Below are positions 44,410-53,912 of a DNA stretch of 64,000 nt, piece after piece. Position 1 is the stretch's first letter; each line of letters opens with the position of its first letter. This stretch comes from Diplonema papillatum. Taxonomy: Eukaryota > Euglenozoa > Diplonemea > Diplonemida > Diplonemidae. The translations under genes and the position numbers were made by a program. The notes below the pieces were generated by a model that had not been told where the DNA came from, did not search any database, and saw only the letters and a program-made list of their open reading frames with translations. The stretch lies in NCBI GenBank assembly GCA_030068145.1, contig JAPJBO010000466.1, forward strand, positions 1 through 64,000. The letters run 5' to 3'.

Positions 44410-44739
44410 GCGTGACTGGAACTGGTGTTTCGTTGTAAAAGCCTTTATCGTTTTGTGGGCGTGTGTGTGTGTGTGTGTTTTCTCTTTTGTGGTTTTTTTT
44501 TTTTGACTCTCCCTTTCGTGTTTCGTGTTTCTTCTTGTTAGCTCGTTGTCTTTTCGAATGCCCAGGCACCCGGTGTGCATTTAGAGTGCAAGCTTTTGGC
44601 GGAGTACTCATACGCAGCAGAGGGGAACTCTTCACAAGCCAAATATTAAGTGAATGCGGGGGTGGAAAAGTGCGGGAGTGGCCACACAGGCAAAATGCAG
44701 TCCAAAATGCAAGGAAAGTGAGGCACTTCGACGACGGAA

Positions 44740-45010
44740 GCAACCGCCCTCGCCAGCCTCATCACCGTCTGCGCCGCCCCGGCGGAGCCTGCCGTTCTCT
44801 GCAAGCAGCCGGTCGTTTTCGGCCTTCAGCGCTTTGATGGTGGCGTACTGCGCGCGGATCACCCGCCGCGCCTCCTTCCGCGGCCCGCTTCTGCTGCCGG
44901 CTCGCCTCGCGCGTCGGCCGGCACGGGATCCGCTCCGCAAGGCCGCTCAGCGCAACGAATCCGGTCACGCGTGACTGGAACTGGTGTTTCGTTGTAAAAG
45001 CCTTTATCTT
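44740..45010 (-). pseudogene. Truncated duplicate of the 5' end of the coiled-coil gene
   Basis: This matches 44165-44460: the upstream AACACCAGTTCCAGTCACGC, the MTGFVALSGLAERIPCRPTR start, and the RRVIRAQYATIKALKAENDRL helix. A 38-base deletion after the arginine-rich segment shifts the frame, so the helix is no longer in frame with the start. It breaks off at GDE and runs into unrelated sequence. On its upstream side, about 30 bp away, is the 270-bp family F repeat. Confidence 0.88.
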
Positions 45011-45041
45011 TTTTTGTGGGCGTGTGTTTTTTTCTCTTAGG

Positions 45042-45310
45042 TACCAGGGAAAGCCTGCTACACGGGAGCCAAGCTTCACGTGTTCGGCGGTACTGCAGAG
45101 CCACGGGCCTACGGGTCAAGTGGCTACCGATTTCCCAAACTAAAGCATCAAGGCGCGGCGCACCTTGGGGCTTGGCGCTTGCGCTGAACACAAGCTCGTC
45201 GAGACGGTCAGCCACAGGGCAAAGCGGACGGGGTTGTGGCACTGTGCTGCCTCCGACTCAAGCTTTGCAAGCTGTGGTTGACCGTCACGTTCCTGGACCA
45301 GGAACGGTCT
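45042..45310 (+). repeat. 270-bp dispersed repeat family F, copy 1
   Basis: It begins TACCAGGGAAAGCCTGCTAC, ends GTTCCTGGACCAGGAACGGT and then a long pyrimidine tract, and is about 97 percent identical by eye to 53487-53757. Both copies have a sharp edge at TACCAGGG. The minus strand holds an open frame in both copies (ADRLDELVFSASAKPQGAPR), but it is short and unrecognised. Confidence 0.9.
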
Positions 45311-45675
45311 TTTTCTTTTTCTTCTTCTTCTTCTTTCTTCTCATTCATTCAGGTCAGGACCTTATGCAGCCCGTTTTCTCCTTCAGAATAGACACCAAGC
45401 CCGTTTTTTCTGGCGAGTCTTAATACAGGGGGGTCCGGGGGGGGCACCGCCCCCCGGGAGACGGTACGGTACTTGAGCCTCAGAATCTGATGTCCTGGCT
45501 GACGGCAGGCCTTCCGCAGCCAGCTTTCTCCTTCAGAAGACACCTAGCCTGCCCCTGCCAACCCAGAATACAGACACCAAAACGCTGCCCAACCCAATCC
45601 GAGGTAGTGTAAATCAACCCAACCTCCCACCCGATTTCCAAAAATCTTTTGTTTTGGGTGAGTACCCAGGGCCTT
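45311..45675. other. Intergenic stretch with small direct duplications
   Basis: A pyrimidine tract (45308-45340) ends in CATTCATTCAG, a strong-looking splice acceptor on the plus strand, but no coding exon follows. CAGCCCGTTTTCTCCTTCAG and CAGCCAGCTTTCTCCTTCAG are duplicated near 45367 and 45518. Confidence 0.5.
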
Positions 45676-46914
45676 ATATCAGTCATTCTCCTGGCGACCG
45701 TTCAAATATGGGAGAAACCATCTGAAGGTCAACCCCTCGTCATTTTCTTTGGTCCGAGGGCGTTTTTGAACTGTTTTGAATCCGATCTTTTCATTCCGAC
45801 CCTCGGTGGGCTCCCAAGCTCGATATCTGGCGGGCGAGATCCCAAAATTAGGTTTTGCGAAAACGCATTTTCATGTTTTGCCATCGAGGGGGTGGCCAGT
45901 TTTTTGGTAGCACCCCGGGAACAGAGTTTTCAGGCATGCTCCGGATTAAAGCTCAGGAAGATGAGATTCTGCGTGTCGTAGTAAGCCTGGACCCAGAGAA
46001 GCAAGACGGGAGTTGCTCCATCTCCGATCGCACTATCTGCGCCGGCTATTTCTGATGCTGGCCTTGGACGAAGATGCTGTATTCCTCGTACGGCCGAGTT
46101 TTGATGGCTGTCAGAAGCCACCTGAAGAATTCTCTGCAACTGCATCCGGATTCTTGAATCGCAAAACGCTGCATTGATTTTCTGCTCATTGTATTCCATG
46201 TCACGAGCTTGCAAACCATGCAGAGAAAACAGCTGGCATTGTCGGGCGACCTCGTTGAAGAATGCGTGTGAAATTGTCGTGGTCAGTCGACACTTTGCCC
46301 GAATTTGCCTTCCAGAGGGTATCGAGGGGCAGGTGGGGCTCTGCTCCGCTGAAAGACACGCGCAGAGACTTCTGGGGGGGTGTGCAGAAAGGAGCATTCA
46401 CCATGAGCCTCCAATTCAGGCAGCTCGAAGGCGCCTCGACGAGGACCCTCCGCCGTCGTTGTTTGGAACCTTGCACCTTGCAGTCGTGGTTGCTGCCGCT
46501 GCAGCCATTGTCGCTTCGCCCGTCTGCTATCCCAGTTCTGAAGTGCGTTGATAGGGTGATGGAAATTGCCTGGTAAAGTGGGGTGCAAAAGGAGGGGCCA
46601 TGGAGGTCAACCTTTTCCGGGATCCGAGGTAGTTTTTTTGACGATTTCGTGACCGATCTTTCCATTCCGAGTCCTCTCGGGGGCAACAGCCACATATCAC
46701 GCGCGCACCCGGTATAATCTAAGTATAATTATATCGGGCTGAACTCGTCCAAGGGGGGTCATCCTTTTTTTCTAAACCCCCGGGAACAGAAAGACCGGGG
46801 ACACCCGCGCTTATAGCATCAAAGAATGGTCGATTTAGTGACACCTTTGGTGACTGTATGCGCTGCAATAGGGCGGTCGTTTTTGAACGGTCACCAGGAG
46901 AATGACTGATATAT
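45676..46914. mobile_element. Inverted-repeat element of about 1.24 kb
   Basis: The left end TATATCAGTCATTCTCCTGG and continuing CGACCGTTCAAA recur inverted at about 46885-46914. Internal direct repeats (GGTCAACC to CATTCCGA, about 45727-45800 and 46605-46665) lie nearer each end. The minus-strand frame 45930-46397 (FFNEVARQCQLFSLHGLQAR) is protein-like but not recognised. It could be a remnant of an element-encoded protein. Confidence 0.6.
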
Positions 46915-47560
46915 AAAGATTCCTCCCACGTAACTGTCCATAAGTTGCTCGGAGTTACTAAAAATCCCAGTTGCGGCACAACTGCACGTTTATGTATCCG
47001 ACAGGGTGCACCTCTTTGTGGTTGTCACTACTGTCCATCACAGAGACTGTCCTTCGGAAGCAAAAGAGCCTGCGAAGAAGGCGAGTGTTGGGGTACTGTA
47101 GCAGTAATCTGCAACAGCAGGGCGGACAGCCGCGGTCTTCGCTTTCTTGGCAACACGTCATGAACCAATACACAAGCCAGAAATACCAGCACCGCAGGCG
47201 CGGAAATTTTTTTCAAGCTATTGGGCCAGTCGCAGGTTCCAAAATTGAGGCTGTACGTTGCTTCGACGACGATCCAAAGGTGCAGTAACCGGTGCTGTGT
47301 ACTGCTAGTGTGACTGCTGTACTTAGCACTACTACTGGGCCCCTCAGCCGGGGCGTTCTGTGCTTTTGTGTTTCCGGCGAATATCTTTTTTTTTTTTTTG
47401 GTTGCTCGGACTTGGTCCGAGCACCAGACCCATATATAAGCCACTGGAGTCACCTCACCCAACCGCTGCAGTGCATAACCCCCTGATTCAGGTGAGGAAT
47501 TTCGGGCCAACCGCCCAACCACTGCTGCCTGTCGTTTAACTTTCAAGGGCTACGGTGACT
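46915..47560. other. Intergenic stretch
   Basis: A minus-strand frame near 46958-47260 includes a hydrophobic run (SAPAVLVFLACVLVHDVL) but has no recognised domain. A T run lies at 47387-47399. Confidence 0.4.
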
Positions 47561-47690
47561 TCGCCTTGTTTTCGCATTCTGCGGCCATTATTTCAGCCTA
47601 AACGAGCGTTCGACCGCTTTTTCGATGGATTTCCGGAGCATTTTAGGACCACCTGAGTGGTAGGTTTCGGGTTTTGGGTTTCTGGCGGCG
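47560..47690 (-). repeat. Dispersed repeat family N, copy 2
   Basis: This is the reverse complement of 37640-37770, sharing ATTTCCGGAGCATTTTAGGA and GTAGGTTTCGGG. Confidence 0.75.
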
Positions 47691-47784
47691 TCGCCCATGC
47701 CCTCATAATTTCAAGTAGAGCCTGGAATCCGTGTGGCGACGGCCGAAGACGGAGCTCAACGCAGCCGAACCTTCGATCAATACT

Positions 47785-48065
47785 ACGAGAGAGAGAGAGA
47801 GACGAGTTAGAGTGCAGGGACCATCTCTCCGAGGAGTATCCGGTCGCCCCACTACTATCCCGTACTACTACGACGGGCGTAAGTCGTTGCGCCGTGGGCG
47901 CGGAGCGAGCCGTGGCCCAGTCAAAGATGATTGTTGCACCGATGGTGGCGCAGCCGGGGGCGTTCTGACTGGCGGACGAGACCGCCTGGCAGGCGTGTGT
48001 TGACACGTTGTTTCGCGGGCTCTCCTCCTTTTGGCAATAGCCCGCCCTATGGCGGCGGCTAGCAT
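47785..48065 (+). repeat. Dispersed repeat family H, copy 3
   Basis: It carries a GAGAGAGAGAGACGAGTTAG lead-in, CCATCTCTCCGAGGAGTATC and CTACTACGACGGGCGTAAGT. It continues into a GC-rich part ending GGCGGCTAGCATC, as at 32.2-32.5 kb. Confidence 0.75.
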
Positions 48066-48950
48066 CTTGACGGAGAATCTATCTACGATGTCCATCCCCA
48101 CGAACACACCCCTTTTTCCAGCGTTTATTGTGGTTTAGAGGTTCGGTGTTTTAGGGTCTCCGGTTGACCATTGAGGCTGTGAGGCGGGTGGTATGAGGGT
48201 AGTAGGTATGCTTATACACTTTAACTACGGCTAGCCATGTTTGTAAGTGTTGCGACCGATACCAAGAAGAAACTCGCTTTGAATTTAGTCTTGGGCCCCC
48301 CACGCGGCCCCGGTAAAACAGGGGTCTTTCAAGCCCGCAAGACTGTTGGCACTAAAAGAGCAGGAACGGAGGGAAGAAAATGCAGGATATGACGAAGACT
48401 AGAGAACAGTTTTGTTTTGCCGTGTGCGCCCCTCCGTTCTCTCTCCCCGCTCCCTTTCCTTTCGCTCGGCCACCCTTGGGAACGACTTCGCAAAGGGCTG
48501 TTTGCGCGGGCAAACAAAAAACTACGAAAGAAGGTCCCAGAGATCCGTGAGCGTGGAGGGGGGAGGAGCGGGGGGGGTGCGAGCAGAAGCGCGGAACGGC
48601 CGGAAAGAAGCAGGCGAGAAAGAGAGAACGAAAAGGGTAGTGGGGGGTAGGGGGGGGGTGGGGAGAAAAAGAAAAGACGAAGGAATACGGAGTCGCAGCT
48701 TTTTGAAGTACACTTTTCCGCGACTCGGATACACAGGAAGCTAAGAGAAGCTCGCGTGCTGTTTCTTCTCCGCGAGGGCCATTTTTTGTAGGTAGGCTCG
48801 TTCAGTTTCCGACTCCGTGGGGCAGTCGCCGGGCCTCGTCAAAATACGGAACGTCTCATATTCCCCGCAGTATTTGCATACAAAAAAAAAAGAAAGAAGA
48901 AAGAAAGCATGAGTAAGGGCGTGTTCCAAAGAGTACTGTGGGGCAGTGAA
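48066..48950. other. Intergenic stretch
   Basis: A family C relic, GGGTCTCCGGTTGACCATTG, is near 48156 (as at 15.0 kb). There are purine-rich tracts at 48550-48690. No gene is recognised. Confidence 0.45.
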
Positions 48951-48996
48951 CGCCGTTCGCGAGAAGGCTGCGGAGGCAGCCTTCTCGCGAACGGCG
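48951..48996. other. Perfect 21-bp inverted repeat with 4-base loop
   Basis: CGCCGTTCGCGAGAAGGCTG plus C is followed by GGAG and then its exact reverse complement. Partial complementarity (AGTG..AAC against GGAACACT) extends outward. Function is unknown. Confidence 0.9.
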
Positions 48997-49204
48997 GGAA
49001 CACTCCTCAAGCGTTCACCGGCACGGAACACCCTGTGCTGACGCCACGCGCCTCTCTGGGAACGCTCGTGGGTCGTTTCCCGGGGAACTTTTTTTCGGGG
49101 AAAAAAAATTCGGGTTTTTTGGCTGGGGCTCCGGTTACGAAGCACATTTTTGCCGGGGGCCAGTCGGCAAACCTGCCGCGGGGCAGACTGCCCCCAAGAA
49201 AAAA

Positions 49205-49318
49205 TTGTTTGTGCGCCCTTCAAACCTGTTTTGTTCATCTAACGGGAGTGAGGATAGTACGCTGCCATCGATCTGTTTTCGTTCTTGACAAATTGCATTT
49301 GTTAGACACAAAAGAACA
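49205..49318 (-). repeat. Dispersed repeat family G, copy 2
   Basis: This is the reverse complement of 31935-32050. The shared block includes GTTCATCTAACGGGAGTGAG and GACAAATTGCATTTGTTAGA. Confidence 0.8.
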
Positions 49319-49703
49319 AGATCGCCTTGGGCGGCGGCGCGGCGTGCGGTGGCCGCGAACGAGGCACGTCGTCTTTCTTTCTCGCTCTTTCCGTAACGGG
49401 GGGGTGATGCGGGGAGGTGAGGGGGCAGGGAAGGAGGAAGCACGGGGCTCCGTCCTACGAGGCGCTGCGTCGGCAGGCAATTATATGGGAAGGCGATATC
49501 GAGTCCGGAAGAGAAGGTTAACGGCGCGTATGCGTGAGGCCGCGTTGGGCTGCCGTGACCTACCTGCAACCTGTAGTTTTTTTTTAGAGTCATCGTTCGC
49601 TTGAGAATCCGGGATTTTAGAGTCTCCGGGTGACGTTCGTCGTTCTGTAAAGTGCGTCCTTTTCTTGGTCAGGTTCTCAATAGTTTCCCGCTCGTGCGCA
49701 CAA
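49319..49703. other. Intergenic stretch with a family C copy
   Basis: A family C motif with GTTCGCTTGAGAATCCGGGA and GAGTCTCCGGGTGACG is at 49578-49645. No gene is recognised. Confidence 0.5.
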
Positions 49704-49914
49704 AAAATACTCGAGGGGCTGCCTTGTGCTTACTTCGAAGGAGGCTAGAGGAGAAAACAATACACCTACAAAGTGGGTCTTTTTTATTGAACGCTTACTC
49801 CCGCCACTGAACCCAGATTCACCTGTGTTTCGTGTGGGCTGCAGCACATTTACCTCCTTTGATCTTTTGCAGCTGGCAGCCTCCTCAAGTATTCCCTACA
49901 AAGCAGGTGCTTAT
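49704..49914 (+). repeat. Family A interspersed repeat
   Basis: It is complete except for the tail, which ends at GCAGGTGCTTATC and runs into unique sequence. Confidence 0.88.
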
Positions 49915-50317
49915 CACTCATTCCACGAAAAAGTGTCATAAAAAACGACTTTTTTTGGCTTTCTGCCAATTTTTTCCATCTATAGGTGAGAAAATGGTCG
50001 GTTTCAACATTTTGAGGACACGATTGAATCCGCCGAGGACAGGGCTTTCCGAATATCTGGTCGGATAAAAGATTTGACCGACCCCCCCCCCCATAAATGG
50101 AGGCCGGGTCTCAAAAAAATGGGGTCTGAAAATCGACTTTTCTTTTCTCGGCATGCAGGAACAAGTCAGATTTGACTCGCCACAGAAATCTACGAGGGTG
50201 CCGATACGGTTCCATGTCAGAACTACGCGATTCCCCAAGAATTTGGCGGAAAATCCCGAAAATGAGCAGCCACATGGCGGATCGCTCAATTTTTTTTTTG
50301 AGAAAAAAAAAAAAACA

Positions 50318-50396
50318 CCCACCGGCGGGACTCGAACCGGCGACCAAAAGAGTCTTTGGTATGTGCACTGACGGCTATGCTATTTGTGCCAAAAAT
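50318..50396 (-). other. tRNA-like Pol III module (B-box, T run)
   Basis: The minus strand holds a perfect B-box, GGTTCGAGTCC, an A-box-like TAGCATAGCCG about 50 bases upstream, an anticodon-arm-like CCAAA-loop-TTTGG stem, and a 12-base T run just after the module. The T-arm has one mismatch and no acceptor stem pairs, so it is a tRNA-derived sequence and probably not a working tRNA gene. Confidence 0.5.
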
Positions 50397-50605
50397 CCGA
50401 AAATATTTTTCTCTTCATTTCGCACGAACCAACAAAATGGTCACTGGTTCGGTTCCTCGCTGCGTCGAGCGTTTGTGAGCTCAGTAGTACCGGTACTGCT
50501 GCAGTGGTGGTGTATCGGCAGATTTCCACAGATTTCCTGGCGGGTCACGCGAACTTCCGGAAGGATCGTTCAAATACAAAAAATGAAACCGCCCGCGTTT
50601 TTTTC

Positions 50606-50689
50606 GCCTGTGGTCTAACGGGTAGCACACCCACTTGTGGTTCTGGGGGTACTTGGTTCGATTCCTCCGAATAGTGTTTTTTTGGGGGC
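50606..50689 (+). other. tRNA-like Pol III module (tRNA-His-like loop)
   Basis: The A-box TGGTCTAACGG and B-box GGTTCGATTCC are both close to consensus, 43 bp apart, and a T7 run follows at 50682. CCACTTGTGGT resembles a GTG (His) anticodon loop, but stem pairing is imperfect and the acceptor stem is absent. Confidence 0.5.
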
Positions 50690-50800
50690 CCGAAAATCGG
50701 CCGAAAAACGTCTAAAGTGCCATCTCGGGGTCAGATTTCTGGCTATATCGAGTTCCAAAAAGGTGCCGATACACGCCGTGGATAGCTCTTTCCATCCCAA

Positions 50801-51019
50801 AAAATACTCGAGGGACTGCCTTGTGCTCATTTCGAAGGAGGCTAGAGGGAGAGAAACAATACAACTACAAAGTGGGTCTTTTTTGTTGAACGCTTACGCC
50901 CGCCACTAAACCCAGATTTACCTGTGTTTCGTGTGGGCTACAGCACATTTACCTCCTTTGATCCATCGCAACTGGCAGTCTCCTCAAGCATTTCCTACAA
51001 AGCAGGTGCTTATACAAAA
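50801..51019 (+). repeat. Family A interspersed repeat, full-length copy
   Basis: It runs from AAAATACTCGAGGGACTGCC to GCAGGTGCTTATACAAAAG. It lies just beyond the truncated 3' copy of the isomerase gene. Confidence 0.9.
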
Positions 51020-51149
51020 GAATTTCCGAATTTTGCTCAAAATTTGGCCCATGCATGGCGGATCGCACGAAGCAAAATCTGTGACACGTTTTCGTGGAAT
51101 GAGTGTTGTACAACAAAAGAAAGCGCCGCCGGAATATCTCGCAAAACTC

Positions 51150-51462
<313 letters not shown>

Positions 51463-51525
51463 ACAAAATCAGAACCTCGCAGAGTTCCCAAAACGCAGAC
51501 CTTGCAAACTAAGAAGAGTGTCGGA

Positions 51526-52293
51526 TCAGAGCTTCGCCTTCGGCTTGACGCAAGCCTTCACGATCTCGCTGAACTCCGGCTTGGTGGACGCGCCGCCGAC
51601 CAAGAATCCGTCGATGTCCCTTCGCGCCCACAGGTCGGCGCAGTTCTTGGCGTTGACGGATCCACCGTACAGGATCCTCGTCGACGACGCGACCGAGGCG
51701 TTGATGTTGTCGCTGAGCCACGAGCGGATGAGCGCAGTCGCCTCCTGCGCCTGCTCGGGGCTGGCGACCTTGCCGGTTCCGATGGCCCACACCGGTTCGT
51801 ATGCGATGACGATGTTCTTCCAGTCAGCCGGCGCGATTGTGGTGAGCGCTGCCTTCATCTGGTGGAAGCAGACCTCCTGCGTCTTGTTCGCCTCCCTCTC
51901 GTCGAGCTTCTCGCCCACGCAGAAGATCACGCAGAGCTTCTGCGCCAGGGCGGCCTTCACCTTCGCCGCGATCTCCGCGTCGGTCTCCCTGAAGACGTGT
52001 CTCCTCTCGCTGTGGCCCAGGATCACATACGGCAGCCCCATGTCCTTCACCTGCTCGGCGCTCATCTCGCCGGTGTAGGCGCCGCTCTTCGGCACGCAGT
52101 TCTGCGCGGAAATGCCGATGTTGCGGTGCGCAACCGCCTTCACCAACCCGAGGTATCCGGTCCCCGGTGCGATGACGACTTCCACCTCCGGGTACCCGGT
52201 GATGCTGTCATTGAATCCCTTGACCAGGGACGTCAGGCTGCTCGCAGTTCCGGTGCACTTGAAGTTGCCGCCAACGAAAGGGGTGCGAGACAT
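51526..52293 (-). CDS. TPI: Triose-phosphate isomerase
   Basis: The protein has 255 residues, the normal family length, and interconverts dihydroxyacetone phosphate and glyceraldehyde 3-phosphate in glycolysis. The active-site residues are all present: Asn10 and Lys12 in VGGNFK, His94 in ILGHSERR, Glu166 in AYEPVWAIGTG, then YGGSVN (209-214) and GFLVGGAS (229-236). No targeting peptide or internal gap is seen. In diplonemids and kinetoplastids glycolytic enzymes can be peroxisomal (glycosomal), and the C-terminal KAKL is a possible but non-canonical PTS1-like ending. The ATG at 52293 is followed by the expected N-terminus. Truncated copies of its 5' end lie upstream (two) and of its 3' end downstream (one). 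Confidence 0.97.
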   Translation of the reverse strand: MSRTPFVGGNFKCTGTASSLTSLVKGFNDSITGYPEVEVVIAPGTGYLGLVKAVAHRNIGISAQNCVPKSGAYTGEMSAEQVKDMGLPYVILGHSERRHVFRETDAEIAAKVKAALAQKLCVIFCVGEKLDEREANKTQEVCFHQMKAALTTIAPADWKNIVIAYEPVWAIGTGKVASPEQAQEATALIRSWLSDNINASVASSTRILYGGSVNAKNCADLWARRDIDGFLVGGASTKPEFSEIVKACVKPKAKL

Positions 52294-52296
52294 CTT

Positions 52297-52540
52297 GTTA
52301 TGTTCTTTTTGTTTGGATTTACGAGATAAGGTCTGTTTTGTTTCATTCTTTTTGTTTGGATTTATGAGAAAAGGATCCGTGTGCTATAGTCCCCGCGGGT
52401 GTACATTGTAGCAAGGGTTCTTGTAAGGTACTGGTATGCATATCTTATCTGTGGTAGTAGCAGTGCATGTACGTGTGTCTGTGTCTTTGTTGCCTACTGC
52501 CGACTATTCGACTTGTTGGCGTCGTGTCGTCGGTCTGGCG
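52297..52540. repeat. Upstream spacer of the isomerase, tandemly duplicated
   Basis: The segment with GTTTGGATTTACGAGATAAG, CCCCGCGGGTGTACATTGTA and TTGTTGCCTACTGCCGACT recurs at about 52979-53210, 668 bp away. It may contain the gene's promoter region, but no motif proves this. Confidence 0.85.
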
Positions 52541-52812
52541 ATCACGCACGGCAGCCCCACGTCCTTCACCTGCTCGGCGCTCATCTCGCCGGTGCAGGCG
52601 CCGCTCTTCGGCACGCAGTTCTGCGCGGAAATGCCGATGTTGCGGTGCGCAACCGCCTTCACCAACCCGAGGTATTCGGTTCCCGGTGCGATGACGACTT
52701 CCACCTCCGGGTACCCGGTGATGCTGTCATTGAATCCCTTGACCAGGGACGTCAGGCTGCTCGCAGTTCCGGTGCACTTGAAGTTGCCGCCAACGAAAGG
52801 GGTGCGAGACAT
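52541..52812 (-). pseudogene. Truncated 5' duplicate of triose-phosphate isomerase, copy 1
   Basis: It encodes MSRTPFVGGNFKCTG through EQVKDVGLPCVI, about 88 residues, then diverges. Within the copied part there are few differences from the gene (G to E, Y to C, M to V), so it is recent. It lacks His94 and Glu166 and cannot be active. Its start codon is directly preceded by a family C motif instead of the gene's own leader. Confidence 0.93.
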
Positions 52813-52814
52813 CT

Positions 52815-52950
52815 TGTTTTAGAGTGAAAGTTCACTTGAACACTTGAAACTCCGGGGTTTTAAAGTCTCCGGGTGAGGTTTTGTTCTTTTTAGAGTTAAG
52901 GTTCGCTTGAAATTCCGGGGTTTTAGGGTCTCCGTGTGACCGTTCATGAA
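52815..52950 (+). repeat. Two family C motifs in tandem
   Basis: TTTTAGAGTGAAAGTTCAC to AAAGTCTCCGGGTGAGG, and TTTTTAGAGTTAAGGTTCGC to GGGTCTCCGTGTGACC, stand side by side. Each holds two CTCCGG boxes separated by a T-rich run. About ten further copies are scattered over the window (e.g. 31885, 37317, 49578). Confidence 0.8.
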
Positions 52951-53210
52951 TGGGTTCTCTTAGAGCAAGAAAGTTTTTGTTTGGATTTACGAGAAAAGGT
53001 CTGTTTTGTTTTATTCTTTTGTTTGGATTTATGAGAAAAGGATCCGTGTGCTATAGTCCCCGCGGGTGTACATTGTAGCAAGGGTTCTTGTAAGGTACTG
53101 GTATGCATATCCTATCTGTGGTAGTAGCAGTGCATGTACGTGTGTCTGTGTCTTTGTTGCCTACTGCCGACTGTTCGACTTGTTGGCGTCGTGTCGTCGG
53201 TCTGGCGATC

Positions 53211-53453
53211 ACGCACGGCAGCCCCACGTCCTTCACCTGCTCGGCGCTCATCTCGCCGGTGCAGGCGCCGCTCTTCGGCACGCAGTTCTGCGCGGAAATG
53301 CCGATGTTGCGGTGCGCAACCGCCTTCACCAACCCGAGGTAACCCGATGACGACTTCCACCTCTGGGTATGCTGTCATTGAATCCCTTGACCAGAAGGTC
53401 GTGAGGCTGCTCGCAGTCTCGATGCACTTGAAGTTGAAAGGGTTACGAGGCAT
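53211..53453 (-). pseudogene. Truncated 5' duplicate of triose-phosphate isomerase, copy 2
   Basis: The same region as copy 1, but more decayed: the start reads MPRNPFNFKC, the GGN motif is gone, and a deletion near 53340 removes part of the APGT segment. The breakpoint at the internal end matches copy 1, so one was copied from the other. The family F repeat lies about 33 bp upstream of its start codon. Confidence 0.9.
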
Positions 53454-53486
53454 CTTCTTTTTTTGTGTAGGCACCCCCCCCCCCCC

Positions 53487-53757
53487 TACCAGGGAAAGCC
53501 TGCTACACGGGAGCCAAGCTTCACGTGTTCGGCGGTACTGCAGAGTCACGGGCCTACGGGTCAAGTGGCTACCGATTTCCCAAACTAAAGCATCAAGGCG
53601 GGGCGCACCATGGGGCTTGGCGCTCGCGCTGAACATAAGCTCGTCGAGACGGTCAGCCGCAGGGCAGAGCGGACGGGGTTGTAGCACTGTGCTGCCTCCG
53701 ACTCAAGCTTTGCAAGCTGTGGTTGACCGTCACGTTCCTGGACCAGGAGCGGCCTTA
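53487..53757 (+). repeat. 270-bp dispersed repeat family F, copy 2
   Basis: Almost identical to 45042-45310 and in the same orientation relative to the adjoining truncated gene copy. Confidence 0.9.
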
Positions 53758-53774
53758 TTCTTCTCTTCTTCTTC

Positions 53775-53912
53775 TGTATAAGCACACCCGCTTTGTAGGA
53801 AATGCTTGAGGAGACTGCCAGTTGCGATAGATCAAAGGAGGTGAAATGTGCTGTAGCCCACACGAAACACAGGTAAATCTGGGTTTAGTGGCGGGCGTAA
53901 GTTTTCAACAAA
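53775..53912 (-). repeat. Family A repeat, inverted and 5'-truncated
   Basis: It reads on the minus strand from GAACTTTACGCC-like body to GCGGGTGTGCTTATACA at its 3' end. This is the only clear copy in this orientation. Confidence 0.85.

Noticed and set aside
43460-44506. 348-codon plus-strand frame opposite the coiled-coil gene
   Set aside because: It is an antisense shadow with Cys- and Ser-rich composition caused by the Gln repeats on the other strand.
45042-45242. Conserved minus-strand frame within family F
   Set aside because: With two nearly identical copies, conservation of the frame carries no information, and no domain is recognised.
51502-52329. 275-codon plus-strand frame opposite the isomerase
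   Set aside because: It is an antisense shadow. The minus strand contains all isomerase active-site motifs.
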